Source: JAJDOD01 sp039024895 (lineage in GTDB: Bacteria; Pseudomonadota; Alphaproteobacteria; Rhodobacterales; Rhodobacteraceae). Taken from it: a stretch of DNA of 64,000 nucleotides. Of the stretch, positions 43,070 to 51,179 are shown piece after piece (positions within the stretch are counted from its first letter, which is position 1; each line of letters starts with the position of its first letter). The notes under the pieces were generated by a model. It was not told where the DNA came from and searched no databases. It worked only from the letters and a program-made list of their open reading frames with translations. The position numbers and the translations under genes are program-made. The stretch is from NCBI GenBank assembly GCA_039024895.1, contig JBCCPJ010000012.1, positions 33,784-97,783 of the forward strand. The letters are read 5' to 3'.

Positions 43070-43525
43070 ATGAGCGAGACGCTGAAAAGCGCGGATATCG
43101 AGCTGATTCAACGGATTTTGCCGCATCGCTACCCGTTTCTGCTGGTCGATAAAGTGGTTGAGATTGACGGGACAGAGCGCGGTGTCGGCATCAAGAATGT
43201 GACGATGAACGAACCGCAGTTCACCGGTCATTTTCCGGGCATGCCGGTCTTTCCCGGCGTTTACCAGGTTGAGGCGATGGCCCAGACTTCAGCGGTGATC
43301 GCAGGGGTGGGCTTGGACCTGTTCGACAAGAACATCGGTATCTATTTCATGGCGATGGACGGGGTTAAATTCCGTCGCAAGGTGATCCCGGGCGATCAAT
43401 TGCGCATGGAGGTCACCAAAATTCGCGGCGGTGGCAAGGTCTGGAAGTTCCGCGGCGTGGCCACGGTGGACGGTGAGACCGCATCGGAATGCGAATTTAC
43501 CGCCATGATGGATTTGCCGAAGTGA
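43070..43525 (+). CDS. fabZ: (3R)-hydroxymyristoyl-ACP dehydratase FabZ
   Basis: FabZ dehydrates 3-hydroxyacyl-ACP in fatty-acid synthesis. The 151-residue product has the hot-dog fold with catalytic H54 in FTGHFPGMPVFPGVYQVEAMAQ-like sequence (H54, E68). I start at 43070 behind GAGGTG; the in-frame ATG at 43037 is rejected. Its stop overlaps the GTG start of lpxA (GTGA), so translation is coupled. Confidence 0.95.
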   Translation: MSETLKSADIELIQRILPHRYPFLLVDKVVEIDGTERGVGIKNVTMNEPQFTGHFPGMPVFPGVYQVEAMAQTSAVIAGVGLDLFDKNIGIYFMAMDGVKFRRKVIPGDQLRMEVTKIRGGGKVWKFRGVATVDGETASECEFTAMMDLPK

Positions 43526-44319
43526 GTGAGGCACAGCCAAGTATCCATGGCTCCGCCATCATTGAAGAAGGCGCGGTTATCGGTCCCGGCTGCCGCATTG
43601 GGCCGTTCTGTCTTGTGGGTGCGAATGTCACCTTGGCGGCGGGTGTTGAGCTACGCTCCCATGTGGTTGTCGAGGGGCACACGGAAATTGGTGCGGAGAC
43701 GGTGATTTTTCCCGGCGCTGTCATCGGTGCGATCCCGCAAGACCTCAAATTCAAAGGCGAAGCGACCCGGCTGACCGTCGGCAAGCGCAATCGTATTCGC
43801 GAAGGTGTCACCATGAACACCGGTACCGAAGGCGGTGGTGGTGTTACCTCGGTGGGGGATGATTGTCTCTTTATGACGGGCGCGCATGTGGCCCATGACG
43901 CCCATGTGGGCAACCGGGTTATCGTGGCGAACCAAGGGGCCATTGCCGGGCATTGCATCATTGAGGATGACGTCATTATCGGAGGTCTTTCGGGCATTCA
44001 CCAATGGGTGCGGGTCGGGAAGGGGGCCATTATCGGCGCAGTGACAATGGTGACGAATGACGTCATTCCCTACGGTTTGGTCCAGGCCCGGCGCGGCGAG
44101 TTGGACGGTCTGAACCTCGTCGGCCTCAAGCGGCGGGGGGTTGCGCGGTCCGATATCACGGCGTTGCGCGCGGCTTTTCAGACGCTTGCGCAGGGTGAGG
44201 GAACGTTTCAGGACCGCGCTCGCCGGATGGCAGACGAAAGCGACAGCGCCTATGTGCGCGAAATCTCCGAGTTTATTCTTGGGGCAACCGACCGCAGTTT
44301 TTTGACGCCGGAGCGATAG
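43522..44319 (+). CDS. lpxA: UDP-N-acetylglucosamine acyltransferase LpxA
   Basis: LpxA adds the first 3-hydroxyacyl chain to UDP-GlcNAc in lipid A synthesis. The 265-residue product starts at the GTG overlapping the fabZ stop. Hexapeptide left-handed beta-helix repeats (AIIEEGAVIGPGCRIGPF, VTLAAGVELRSHVVV...) cover the first two thirds, with catalytic H125 in GAHVAHDAHVGN and a helical C-terminus. Length agrees with the family (about 260). Confidence 0.95.
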   Translation: MSEAQPSIHGSAIIEEGAVIGPGCRIGPFCLVGANVTLAAGVELRSHVVVEGHTEIGAETVIFPGAVIGAIPQDLKFKGEATRLTVGKRNRIREGVTMNTGTEGGGGVTSVGDDCLFMTGAHVAHDAHVGNRVIVANQGAIAGHCIIEDDVIIGGLSGIHQWVRVGKGAIIGAVTMVTNDVIPYGLVQARRGELDGLNLVGLKRRGVARSDITALRAAFQTLAQGEGTFQDRARRMADESDSAYVREISEFILGATDRSFLTPER

Positions 44320-44322
44320 GGG

Positions 44323-45240
44323 ATGACGCGGGCGCTCATCTCCGGCACTGGCGATTTGCCACGGCTCATATACGAAGCGCTTGATCCGAAGCCCTATGTC
44401 GTGGCGCTGGAAGGTTTTCCGCCGAAGCACATTCCTCACCATCGGCTCTTCCGTTTGGAGACGCTCGGGACGCTGATTTCGGGATTGGTCGCGCGCGGCA
44501 TTACGGAGGTTTGCTTTGCCGGGGCCATCGAACGTCCGCCTCTGGTCGCATCGATGTTGGATACGGCCACGATGCCCCTTGTGCCCAGAATAAAGACCGC
44601 GCTGGAGCAAGGGGATGACGCGGCCTTGCGTGCTGTGATCGGGTTTTTCGAAGAGGCGGGCCTTACCGTGAAAGGTGCCCACGAGCTTGTCCCCTCCCTT
44701 GTGCCCGCGGCGGGGGTGCCGACGGCCAAAAAGCCTGACGCGCATGCCGAACGCGATCTTGCGCGCGCGAAACAGGTTGTGGCTGCGATGGGGGAGGCCG
44801 ATCTCGGGCAATCCTGCATTGTTTGCAAAAGCCAGGTGCTCGCCGTGGAAAGCGTGATGGGCACCGATTGGATGCTTCAGGTCATCGCCCTGTTCAGGGC
44901 GGCGAATATCGGGGTCGCCATGACGGGCACCAATCTCCGCTTTCTGCCGGGGGGCGAAGCGTTGGCCAAGTTCCTTTCGTCCACTTCGGGCCTGCCCGTG
45001 GTCGATGCCATGGGGTTGCCGGATGCCATCCGGTTTGGCGGCGTCTTCTATAAGGCGCCGAAGCCCAACCAGGATTTGCGGGCTGACATGCCGGTGATTG
45101 GCCCGGAGACGCTCCGCATGGTCGCGGCGGCAGCTTTGGACGGGATTGTGGTCAAGGCCGGTTCGGTCATGGTGCTCGACCAAGAGGCCACCATCCGTCT
45201 TGCGGACCAACTGGACCTGTTCCTCTGGTTTCAGGAATGA
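44323..45240 (+). CDS. lpxI: UDP-2,3-diacylglucosamine pyrophosphatase LpxI
   Basis: LpxI hydrolyses UDP-2,3-diacylglucosamine to lipid X, replacing LpxH in alphaproteobacteria. The 305-residue product (DUF1009) opens with ALISGTGDLPRLIYEAL and ends with GIVVKAGSVMVLDQEATIRLADQ. It is located between lpxA and lpxB, as known for Caulobacter and relatives. A GGGG site precedes the ATG, 4 bp behind lpxA. Confidence 0.93.
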   Translation: MTRALISGTGDLPRLIYEALDPKPYVVALEGFPPKHIPHHRLFRLETLGTLISGLVARGITEVCFAGAIERPPLVASMLDTATMPLVPRIKTALEQGDDAALRAVIGFFEEAGLTVKGAHELVPSLVPAAGVPTAKKPDAHAERDLARAKQVVAAMGEADLGQSCIVCKSQVLAVESVMGTDWMLQVIALFRAANIGVAMTGTNLRFLPGGEALAKFLSSTSGLPVVDAMGLPDAIRFGGVFYKAPKPNQDLRADMPVIGPETLRMVAAAALDGIVVKAGSVMVLDQEATIRLADQLDLFLWFQE

Positions 45241-45280
45241 ACCGGCGCTGTTCGCATGACAGGTCGCGCCCGAGGGCATT

Positions 45281-46441
45281 ATGAAGCTCTACATTCTGGC
45301 GGGCGAACCGTCCGGCGACAAGCTGGGCGCCGCTTTGATGGCCGGTTTGAAGGAACTGCGGCCCGATATAGAGTTTCGCGGCGTCGCAGGCCCGCTGATG
45401 CAGGCAGAAGGAATGGAGAGCCTGTTTCCCATGCGAGAGCTCTCCGTGATGGGCATCACCGAAGTTCTCCCGAAATATCCTGCTTTGCGTCGTCGTCTGC
45501 ACGAGACTGCCGAGGATTGTCTTGCCTTTGCGCCGGATGCGCTTTTGACCGTAGACAGCCCAGATTTTTCACTGCGCCTGGCAAAGCAGGTGAGCGCGAG
45601 GTCGAAGATACGCACGATCCATTACGTGGCACCGTCGGTCTGGGCCTGGCGGCCGGGACGGGCGGCAAAGATGGCGCGGCACATCGACCACGTTCTGGCG
45701 CTACTCCCCTTCGAGCCGCCCTATATGGAGGCGGCGGGCATGACCTGCGATTTCGTCGGGCATCCGGTGGTGGCAGAGCCTGTCGCCAGCGCCCATGAAG
45801 CGGAGCGCTTCCGCTCTGAAACCGGTATTGGTGCGGCGCCGCTCCTGCTTGTGCTGCCGGGGTCGCGGGCCAGCGAGGTTTCGCGGCTCGCGTCGGTGTT
45901 CGGTGCAAGCCTAAAACCGGTTGTAGAGGCGCGGCCCGACTTGCGGGTGGTCGTCCCCGCAGCCGACGGGGTTGCTGCAGCCGTGCAAGCGGCGGTGCGC
46001 GATTGGCCCGGCGACCCGATTGTCATTGATCCCGGGGAGGCGGCTGATGCGCTTGGGAAGAAGCGAGCCGCGTTCGTAGCAGCCGATGTGGCCCTCGCGG
46101 CCTCGGGCACCGTGTCTCTCGAACTCGCGGCCAGCGGCACTCCTATGGTCATCGCCTATGATATGAGCTGGTTATCCTGGCAGATCATGAGCCGCATGGC
46201 GCGAATCGATACCGTGACGTTGGTAAACCTCGTCGTTGGAGAGAACGCCGTCCCCGAGTTTCTTGGCCCCGACTGCACGCCGCCGAACATCGCGGACGCT
46301 TTGGTGACACTCCTTGACGACAAATCCGCGCGCGTCAGACAGCTCGCCGCCATGCACGCCACGTTGGTGAATCTCGGCAAGGAGGGGGAGCCCCCTGGTC
46401 TCAGGGCAGCGCGCTCGGTTTTGAGGGCTCTCGGCGTGTAA
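45281..46441 (+). CDS. lpxB: Lipid-A-disaccharide synthase LpxB
   Basis: LpxB condenses lipid X with UDP-2,3-diacylglucosamine to form the lipid A disaccharide. The 386-residue GT19 glycosyltransferase begins MKLYILAGEPSGDKLGAAL (GEPSGD motif) and has PSVWAWRPGRAAKMARH, FVGHPVV and LPGSRASEV segments, with SGTVSLELAASGTPMVIAY near the C-terminus. It is the last gene of the lipid A run, ending 13 bp before the converging mnmA. Confidence 0.96.
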   Translation: MKLYILAGEPSGDKLGAALMAGLKELRPDIEFRGVAGPLMQAEGMESLFPMRELSVMGITEVLPKYPALRRRLHETAEDCLAFAPDALLTVDSPDFSLRLAKQVSARSKIRTIHYVAPSVWAWRPGRAAKMARHIDHVLALLPFEPPYMEAAGMTCDFVGHPVVAEPVASAHEAERFRSETGIGAAPLLLVLPGSRASEVSRLASVFGASLKPVVEARPDLRVVVPAADGVAAAVQAAVRDWPGDPIVIDPGEAADALGKKRAAFVAADVALAASGTVSLELAASGTPMVIAYDMSWLSWQIMSRMARIDTVTLVNLVVGENAVPEFLGPDCTPPNIADALVTLLDDKSARVRQLAAMHATLVNLGKEGEPPGLRAARSVLRALGV

Positions 46442-46454
46442 GGGGCGGGGAGAG

Positions 46455-47600
46455 TTAAGTGCCCCGCCAGATCCAGCCGCCACCAAAGATGCGTGTCCCG
46501 CCCGTTTCGTAGAAAACGCAGGCTTGGCCGGGGGAGACCCCTTCCTCCGGCGACAAAAGCTCCACTTCGGCCTCGGTTGAAGAAAGGGGGCGAACGACCG
46601 CTTCGATGGGTGCACGCGTCGAGCGTATCTTTACCGACAAATCCCAGCTTGAGGCGCTGTCAAAGGGCGCATCCCCTAACCAATTGATTTCGCGTACAGG
46701 TATCGTGCGCGTGGCGAGCATGGATTTTGGCCCCACGATAACGCGACGGGTGTCGACATCAAGTTTTACCACGTAGAGCGGTTCCTCTAGGCCACCGATC
46801 CCCAACCCGCGTCTTTGACCGATCGTGTAGTGAATCACCCCGGTATGGCTGCCAAGGACACGGCCGTCGGCATGGACGATGTCGCCCGGTTCCGCCGCCC
46901 CGGGGCGCAGCTTTTCGATAACGCTGGCGTAATTGCCGCCCGGCACGAAGCAGATGTCTTGACTGTCAGGTTTGTCGGCGACTGCGAGGCCGTGCTTTTC
47001 CGCGAGCGCACGTGTTTCCGCTTTTGAAGTCAGATGGCCGAGAGGAAAACGCAGGAACGCAAGCTGTTCCGGCGTGGTGGAGAACAGGAAGTAGGACTGG
47101 TCCCGCGCAGGGTCGCCCGCACGATGCAGTTCCGGTCCCCCTGCGCCAAGTTTGCGCTGGATGTAATGGCCGGTTGCCATACAATCCGCATCGAGGTCCT
47201 TTGCGGTCTCCAGAAGGTCTTTGAATTTGACCCGTTCGTTACAACGAATGCACGGGACTGGTGTTGCTCCAGCGAGGTAGCTATCGGCAAATTGATCGAT
47301 GACCGCATCACGAAAAATATTTTCATAATCAAGGACGTAATGCGGGAAGTTCATGTCTTCTGCAACGCGGCGGGCGTCGTGAATATCCAGCCCGGCACAA
47401 CAGGCGCCTTTTTTGGCAAGGGCGGCCCCATGGTCATAGAGTTGCAGCGTCACCCCAACCACATCATAGCCTTGATGCGCGAGTTCAGCCGCGACAGCAG
47501 AACTGTCCACGCCACCTGACATGGCGACAACCACCCGCGTTTCGGCGGGCGGCTTTGCAAATCCAAGCGAATTCAAGCTGTTGGGGCTATCCAGCGCCAT
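46455..47600 (-). CDS. mnmA: tRNA 2-thiouridylase MnmA
   Basis: MnmA thiolates U34 of tRNAs for Lys, Glu and Gln. The product is 381 residues from the ATG at 47600, preferred over an upstream frame extension. The PP-loop SGGVDSS is at 28-34, the catalytic Cys pair is C117/C120 in VPCIRCNERVKF, and later DICFVPGG holds the second active Cys. The VGPKSMLATRTIPVREINW segment and the C-terminal barrel complete the family pattern. It is divergent from sciP with about 135 bp between. Confidence 0.96.
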   Translation of the reverse strand: MALDSPNSLNSLGFAKPPAETRVVVAMSGGVDSSAVAAELAHQGYDVVGVTLQLYDHGAALAKKGACCAGLDIHDARRVAEDMNFPHYVLDYENIFRDAVIDQFADSYLAGATPVPCIRCNERVKFKDLLETAKDLDADCMATGHYIQRKLGAGGPELHRAGDPARDQSYFLFSTTPEQLAFLRFPLGHLTSKAETRALAEKHGLAVADKPDSQDICFVPGGNYASVIEKLRPGAAEPGDIVHADGRVLGSHTGVIHYTIGQRRGLGIGGLEEPLYVVKLDVDTRRVIVGPKSMLATRTIPVREINWLGDAPFDSASSWDLSVKIRSTRAPIEAVVRPLSSTEAEVELLSPEEGVSPGQACVFYETGGTRIFGGGWIWRGT

Positions 47601-47735
47601 TTGATGTCTCTGCCAATTCGGAAAACTACGCTGGAATATAAGAAAATTGGAAAGAGTAACAAGCCACGCCTTCACTCTCAATTAAGGCTCACGACCCATA
47701 TTACCTCGCAACTGCTTAGAAGAAGGCCGAAGGCC

Positions 47736-48014
47736 ATGTATTTGAAAAAGGTGAACGGACCGCGCGCTGTCTCGCTACCGGATGGAACGGTCATGACACG
47801 CGCCGATCTGCCAGATCAGAACACGCGGCGCTGGGTCGCAAGCCGCAAAGCAGCGGTTGTCCGCGCGATTACGCATGGGCTGATCACGTGGAAAGATGCG
47901 CTTGATATCTATGAACTTTCCGACGAGGAGCTGCAGCTTTGGCACGCTGCGGTTGAAGAGCATGGCGAGGTTGCATTAAAAGCGACAACTATTCAACGCT
48001 ATAGACAACCATAG
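47736..48014 (+). CDS. sciP: SciP-type CtrA-inhibitory protein (DUF1153)
   Basis: The 92-residue product has the DUF1153 sequence: PDGTVMTRADLPDQNTRRWV, ASRKAAVVRAITHGLITW and DALDIYELSDEELQLW, forming a winged or homeodomain-like fold. In Caulobacter SciP binds CtrA and blocks its transcriptional output. Here it lies 93 bp upstream of ctrA in the same direction, which supports a CtrA-related role. The start is the ATG at 47736; longer in-frame starts at 47601 are not supported by conservation. Confidence 0.88.
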   Translation: MYLKKVNGPRAVSLPDGTVMTRADLPDQNTRRWVASRKAAVVRAITHGLITWKDALDIYELSDEELQLWHAAVEEHGEVALKATTIQRYRQP

Positions 48015-48039
48015 ATTGTATCACTAAGCTATCTTATTA

Positions 48040-48054
48040 GTAACCGGCAATTAA
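48040..48054 (+). promoter_or_regulatory. Near-consensus CtrA site upstream of ctrA
   Basis: GTAA-ccggcaa-TTAA, followed by C, matches the CtrA consensus TTAA-N7-TTAA with one mismatch. It lies 54 bp upstream of the ctrA start, a position suited to autoregulation as known in Caulobacter. Confidence 0.4.
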
Positions 48055-48107
48055 CTAATTCGGTGCATGTCTTAAAGAGCCAGTCATACTAACTGCGGAG
48101 ATGTGAA

Positions 48108-48824
48108 ATGCGCGTGCTCTTGGTTGAAGACGACCCAACGACTTCCCGCAGCATCGAATTGATGCTCACACATGCGAACCTGAACGTATATGCGACCGAT
48201 CTCGGGGAAGAGGGTATCGATCTAGCCAAGCTTTACGACTACGATCTCATCCTCCTTGACCTCGACCTGCCGGATATGGATGGGCATGAAGTGCTGCGTC
48301 AATTGCGGCTTGCCCGGGTCGAAACGCCAATCCTGATCCTCACCGGTTCTGACGATACGGAGAATAAGATCAAAGGGTTCGGCTTTGGGGCCGATGATTA
48401 CCTGACCAAACCGTTTCACCGCGAAGAACTGGTGGCGCGCATCCACGCCATTATCCGGCGCTCCAAAGGTCATGCACAATCGGTCATCAATACCGGCAAG
48501 GTTTCCGTCAATCTCGACGCCAAAACGGTGGATGTGGACGGCAAAACGGTGCATTTGACCGGCAAAGAATACCAGATGCTGGAGCTGCTATCGCTGCGGA
48601 AGGGCACGACGCTCACGAAAGAGATGTTCCTTAACCATCTCTATGGCGGCATGGATGAGCCGGAACTTAAAATCATCGATGTTTTCATCTGTAAGCTGCG
48701 GAAAAAGCTCTCCGTGGCGACCGACGGCGATAATTACATCGAAACGGTTTGGGGGCGCGGATATGTTCTGCGCGATCCAGAACCGCTTATCATGACCGAT
48801 GATCCGGTGCGCGCAACGGCGTAA
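48108..48824 (+). CDS. ctrA: Cell-cycle response regulator CtrA
   Basis: CtrA is the essential or motility-controlling OmpR-type regulator of alphaproteobacteria, activated by the CckA-ChpT phosphorelay. The 238-residue product has the receiver domain with D51 (LLDLDLPDMDG), T-loop ILTGSDD and K in YLTKPF, and a C-terminal winged helix (VHLTGKEYQMLELLSLRKG, GRGYVLRDP). Sequence identity with Caulobacter CtrA is evident by eye in the winged helix. In Rhodobacterales CtrA mainly drives motility and gene-transfer-agent genes. A possible intrinsic terminator follows at 48851. Confidence 0.96.
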   Translation: MRVLLVEDDPTTSRSIELMLTHANLNVYATDLGEEGIDLAKLYDYDLILLDLDLPDMDGHEVLRQLRLARVETPILILTGSDDTENKIKGFGFGADDYLTKPFHREELVARIHAIIRRSKGHAQSVINTGKVSVNLDAKTVDVDGKTVHLTGKEYQMLELLSLRKGTTLTKEMFLNHLYGGMDEPELKIIDVFICKLRKKLSVATDGDNYIETVWGRGYVLRDPEPLIMTDDPVRATA

Positions 48825-48850
48825 CACCTGTCCCGACACCCCCGGCGGGC

Positions 48851-48874
48851 GCCTAGCAGGTCTCAGGCTTTTTT
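48851..48874 (+). terminator. Possible intrinsic terminator after ctrA
   Basis: GCCT-agcaggtctc-AGGC with a run of six T follows 30 bp behind the ctrA stop. The stem is short (4-5 bp), so confidence is moderate. Confidence 0.45.
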
Positions 48875-49019
48875 GGGTACAGTTTACAAATCTTTCGCGT
48901 AAACCTCACTGTCTTGCCACAGCGGCAGTTGTTTGGACCAATTTGAACTCTGGCACTTGACCGGCAGGTCTGGACGCCGCCCGAGCACATCAATATCCAT
49001 AGGCTAAAGCCTCAAGGAT

Positions 49020-51179
49020 ATGAAAGCGTTCATGGCGGACGACATCTCCAAAATGACGGAAGCGGAAGCGACGGCTGAACTCGCACGGCTCGCTGATGTT
49101 CTGGAGGCCGCCAATGCGGCCTACCATCGGGACGATGCGCCCGAGCTGACGGATGCGGAATATGATGCGATAAAGCGCCGTAACGCCAAGATCGAAACTC
49201 GGTTTCCAACGTTAAAACGTGCCGATTCCCCCAGCGAACAAGTCGGTGCCGCGCCAGCGGAGGGCTTCCAAAAGATAACGCATTCCATTCCAATGCTGTC
49301 CCTCGGAAATGCGTTCGATACCGAAGATGTGGCCGAATTTGACCGGTCGATCCGCAAATATCTCGGCCTCGATCACGCGGCGGCGCTCGCTTACACGGCG
49401 GAACCGAAGATTGATGGTCTCTCGCTGGCTTTGCGTTACGAGGCGGGACGACTCGTTCACGCGGCAACGCGCGGCGACGGCACCACCGGCGAAAACGTAG
49501 CCGCAAATGCGCGCACGATTGGCGATATCCCCACCAAGCTCAGCAACGCGCCCGAGATTTTGGAGGTACGCGGCGAAGTCTATATGAGCCACGAGGACTT
49601 CGAGGCGTTGAATGCGCGCCAGGCAACATCAGGCGGCAAGACGTTCGCAAACCCGCGCAACGCCGCCGCCGGTTCATTGCGTCAACTAGATGCCACCATC
49701 ACAGCCGCGCGTCCGCTTCGGTTTTTCGCCTATGCCTGGGGCAGTCTCAGCGCCCCGCTTGCGGAAACCCAGTTTGGGGCCATCGAACGCCTGGATGCCC
49801 TTGGTTTTCAAACCAATCCCTTAACCCGTCTTTGCGACGGTCCCGACGCCCTCGTTACCCATTATCGGGAGATTGAGACACAACGGGCGACACTAGGCTA
49901 CGACATTGATGGCGTGGTTTACAAAGTGAACGACCTGTCTTTGCAGGCACGGCTCGGGTTTCGCTCGACGACGCCGCGATGGGCGATTGCTCACAAATTC
50001 CCGGCTGAATTGGCCTGGACCCGGCTTGAAGGCATCGACATTCAAGTTGGGCGCACTGGCGCGCTGAGCCCAGTAGCCCGCCTGCATCCCGTCACGGTGG
50101 GCGGCGTGGTTGTGTCCAATGCGACGCTGCACAACGAGGACTATATTGCCGGACGCGACGCCAATGGCGCCCCCATCCGCAATGGCAAAGACATTCGCGT
50201 GGGCGACTGGGTGCAAGTCTATCGCGCGGGTGATGTGATCCCGAAAGTCGCAGATGTAGATTTGAGCAAAAGACCCGGTGACGCGAGGCGGTTTGACTTC
50301 CCTGTCCGCTGCCCGGACTGCGACAGCCCGGCCGTTCGCGAGGAGGGCGATGCGGTGCGCCGCTGCACGGGCGGTGTGATTTGCCCGGCGCAGGCCATTG
50401 AAAAGATGAAGCATTTTGTGTCACGGGCGGCGTTCGACATTGAAGGTTTGGGGGCGAAGCAAGTCGAGCAGTTTTACGAAGATGGCTGGATCAAGGAACC
50501 GTCCGACATTTTTCAGTTGGAAAAGCGCTATGGCCACGGTCTTCAGCAGCTGAAAAACAAGGAAGGATGGGGCGAAAAATCTGCCAATAACCTGTTCGCC
50601 GCCATCGAAGAAAAAAAGCGGATCGATTTCAATCGTCTGTTGTTTGGCTTGGGCATACGCCATCTTGGCGAAGCGGCTGCCAAAGATCTGGCGCGCCATT
50701 TTGCGGACTGGTCGGCACTCGCCGAGACGGTGGATCGGGCGGCATCGGAGTCGGCGCTGTCGGACGCCGGTAAATCTGCGCTCGAAAACAGCCCAGCCTG
50801 GGCTGAATTTCTGGCAATTGACGGTGTAGGCCGGACCCTGACGCAATCGCTCGTGCAGGCCTTCACCAACCCAGAAGAGCGCGCGACCTTCGAAAGGCTG
50901 ATTGCCCATCTCGATGTTATCCCGCTTGAGAGCGCCGCCTCCGATAGTCCGGTTGTGGGCAAAACGGTCGTCTTCACGGGAACGCTGGAAAAGATGACAC
51001 GCGCGGAGGCAAAGGCGCGGGCAGAAGCGCTTGGCGCCAAGGTGTCTGGCTCGGTCTCCGCCAAGACAGATATTCTTGTGGCGGGGCCGGGGGCTGGCTC
51101 CAAGCTTAAGAAAGCGACGGAGCTCGGTATAGACACGCTCGACGAGGATGGCTGGCTCGCGCTGATCGAGGGCGCATGA
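49020..51179 (+). CDS. ligA: NAD-dependent DNA ligase LigA
   Basis: LigA seals nicks in replication and repair. The 719-residue product has the adenylation lysine K130 in YTAEPKIDGLSLALRY, an OB fold (VGRTGALSPVARLHPV), a Cys4 zinc finger (CPDCDSPAVREEGDAVRRC, then VICPAQ), helix-hairpin-helix repeats, and a C-terminal BRCT domain (VVGKTVVFTGTLEKMTRAEA). The ATG at 49020 is 2 bases from AAGGA, and an ATG at 49032 is 14 bases away, so the start is not certain. Its stop overlaps the start of recG (ATGA). Confidence 0.96.
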   Translation: MKAFMADDISKMTEAEATAELARLADVLEAANAAYHRDDAPELTDAEYDAIKRRNAKIETRFPTLKRADSPSEQVGAAPAEGFQKITHSIPMLSLGNAFDTEDVAEFDRSIRKYLGLDHAAALAYTAEPKIDGLSLALRYEAGRLVHAATRGDGTTGENVAANARTIGDIPTKLSNAPEILEVRGEVYMSHEDFEALNARQATSGGKTFANPRNAAAGSLRQLDATITAARPLRFFAYAWGSLSAPLAETQFGAIERLDALGFQTNPLTRLCDGPDALVTHYREIETQRATLGYDIDGVVYKVNDLSLQARLGFRSTTPRWAIAHKFPAELAWTRLEGIDIQVGRTGALSPVARLHPVTVGGVVVSNATLHNEDYIAGRDANGAPIRNGKDIRVGDWVQVYRAGDVIPKVADVDLSKRPGDARRFDFPVRCPDCDSPAVREEGDAVRRCTGGVICPAQAIEKMKHFVSRAAFDIEGLGAKQVEQFYEDGWIKEPSDIFQLEKRYGHGLQQLKNKEGWGEKSANNLFAAIEEKKRIDFNRLLFGLGIRHLGEAAAKDLARHFADWSALAETVDRAASESALSDAGKSALENSPAWAEFLAIDGVGRTLTQSLVQAFTNPEERATFERLIAHLDVIPLESAASDSPVVGKTVVFTGTLEKMTRAEAKARAEALGAKVSGSVSAKTDILVAGPGAGSKLKKATELGIDTLDEDGWLALIEGA

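Noticed and set aside
43651..45279. 542-codon minus-strand open frame
   Set aside because: It is antisense to lpxA and lpxI; the plus-strand products are clear and the minus-strand product has no family features.
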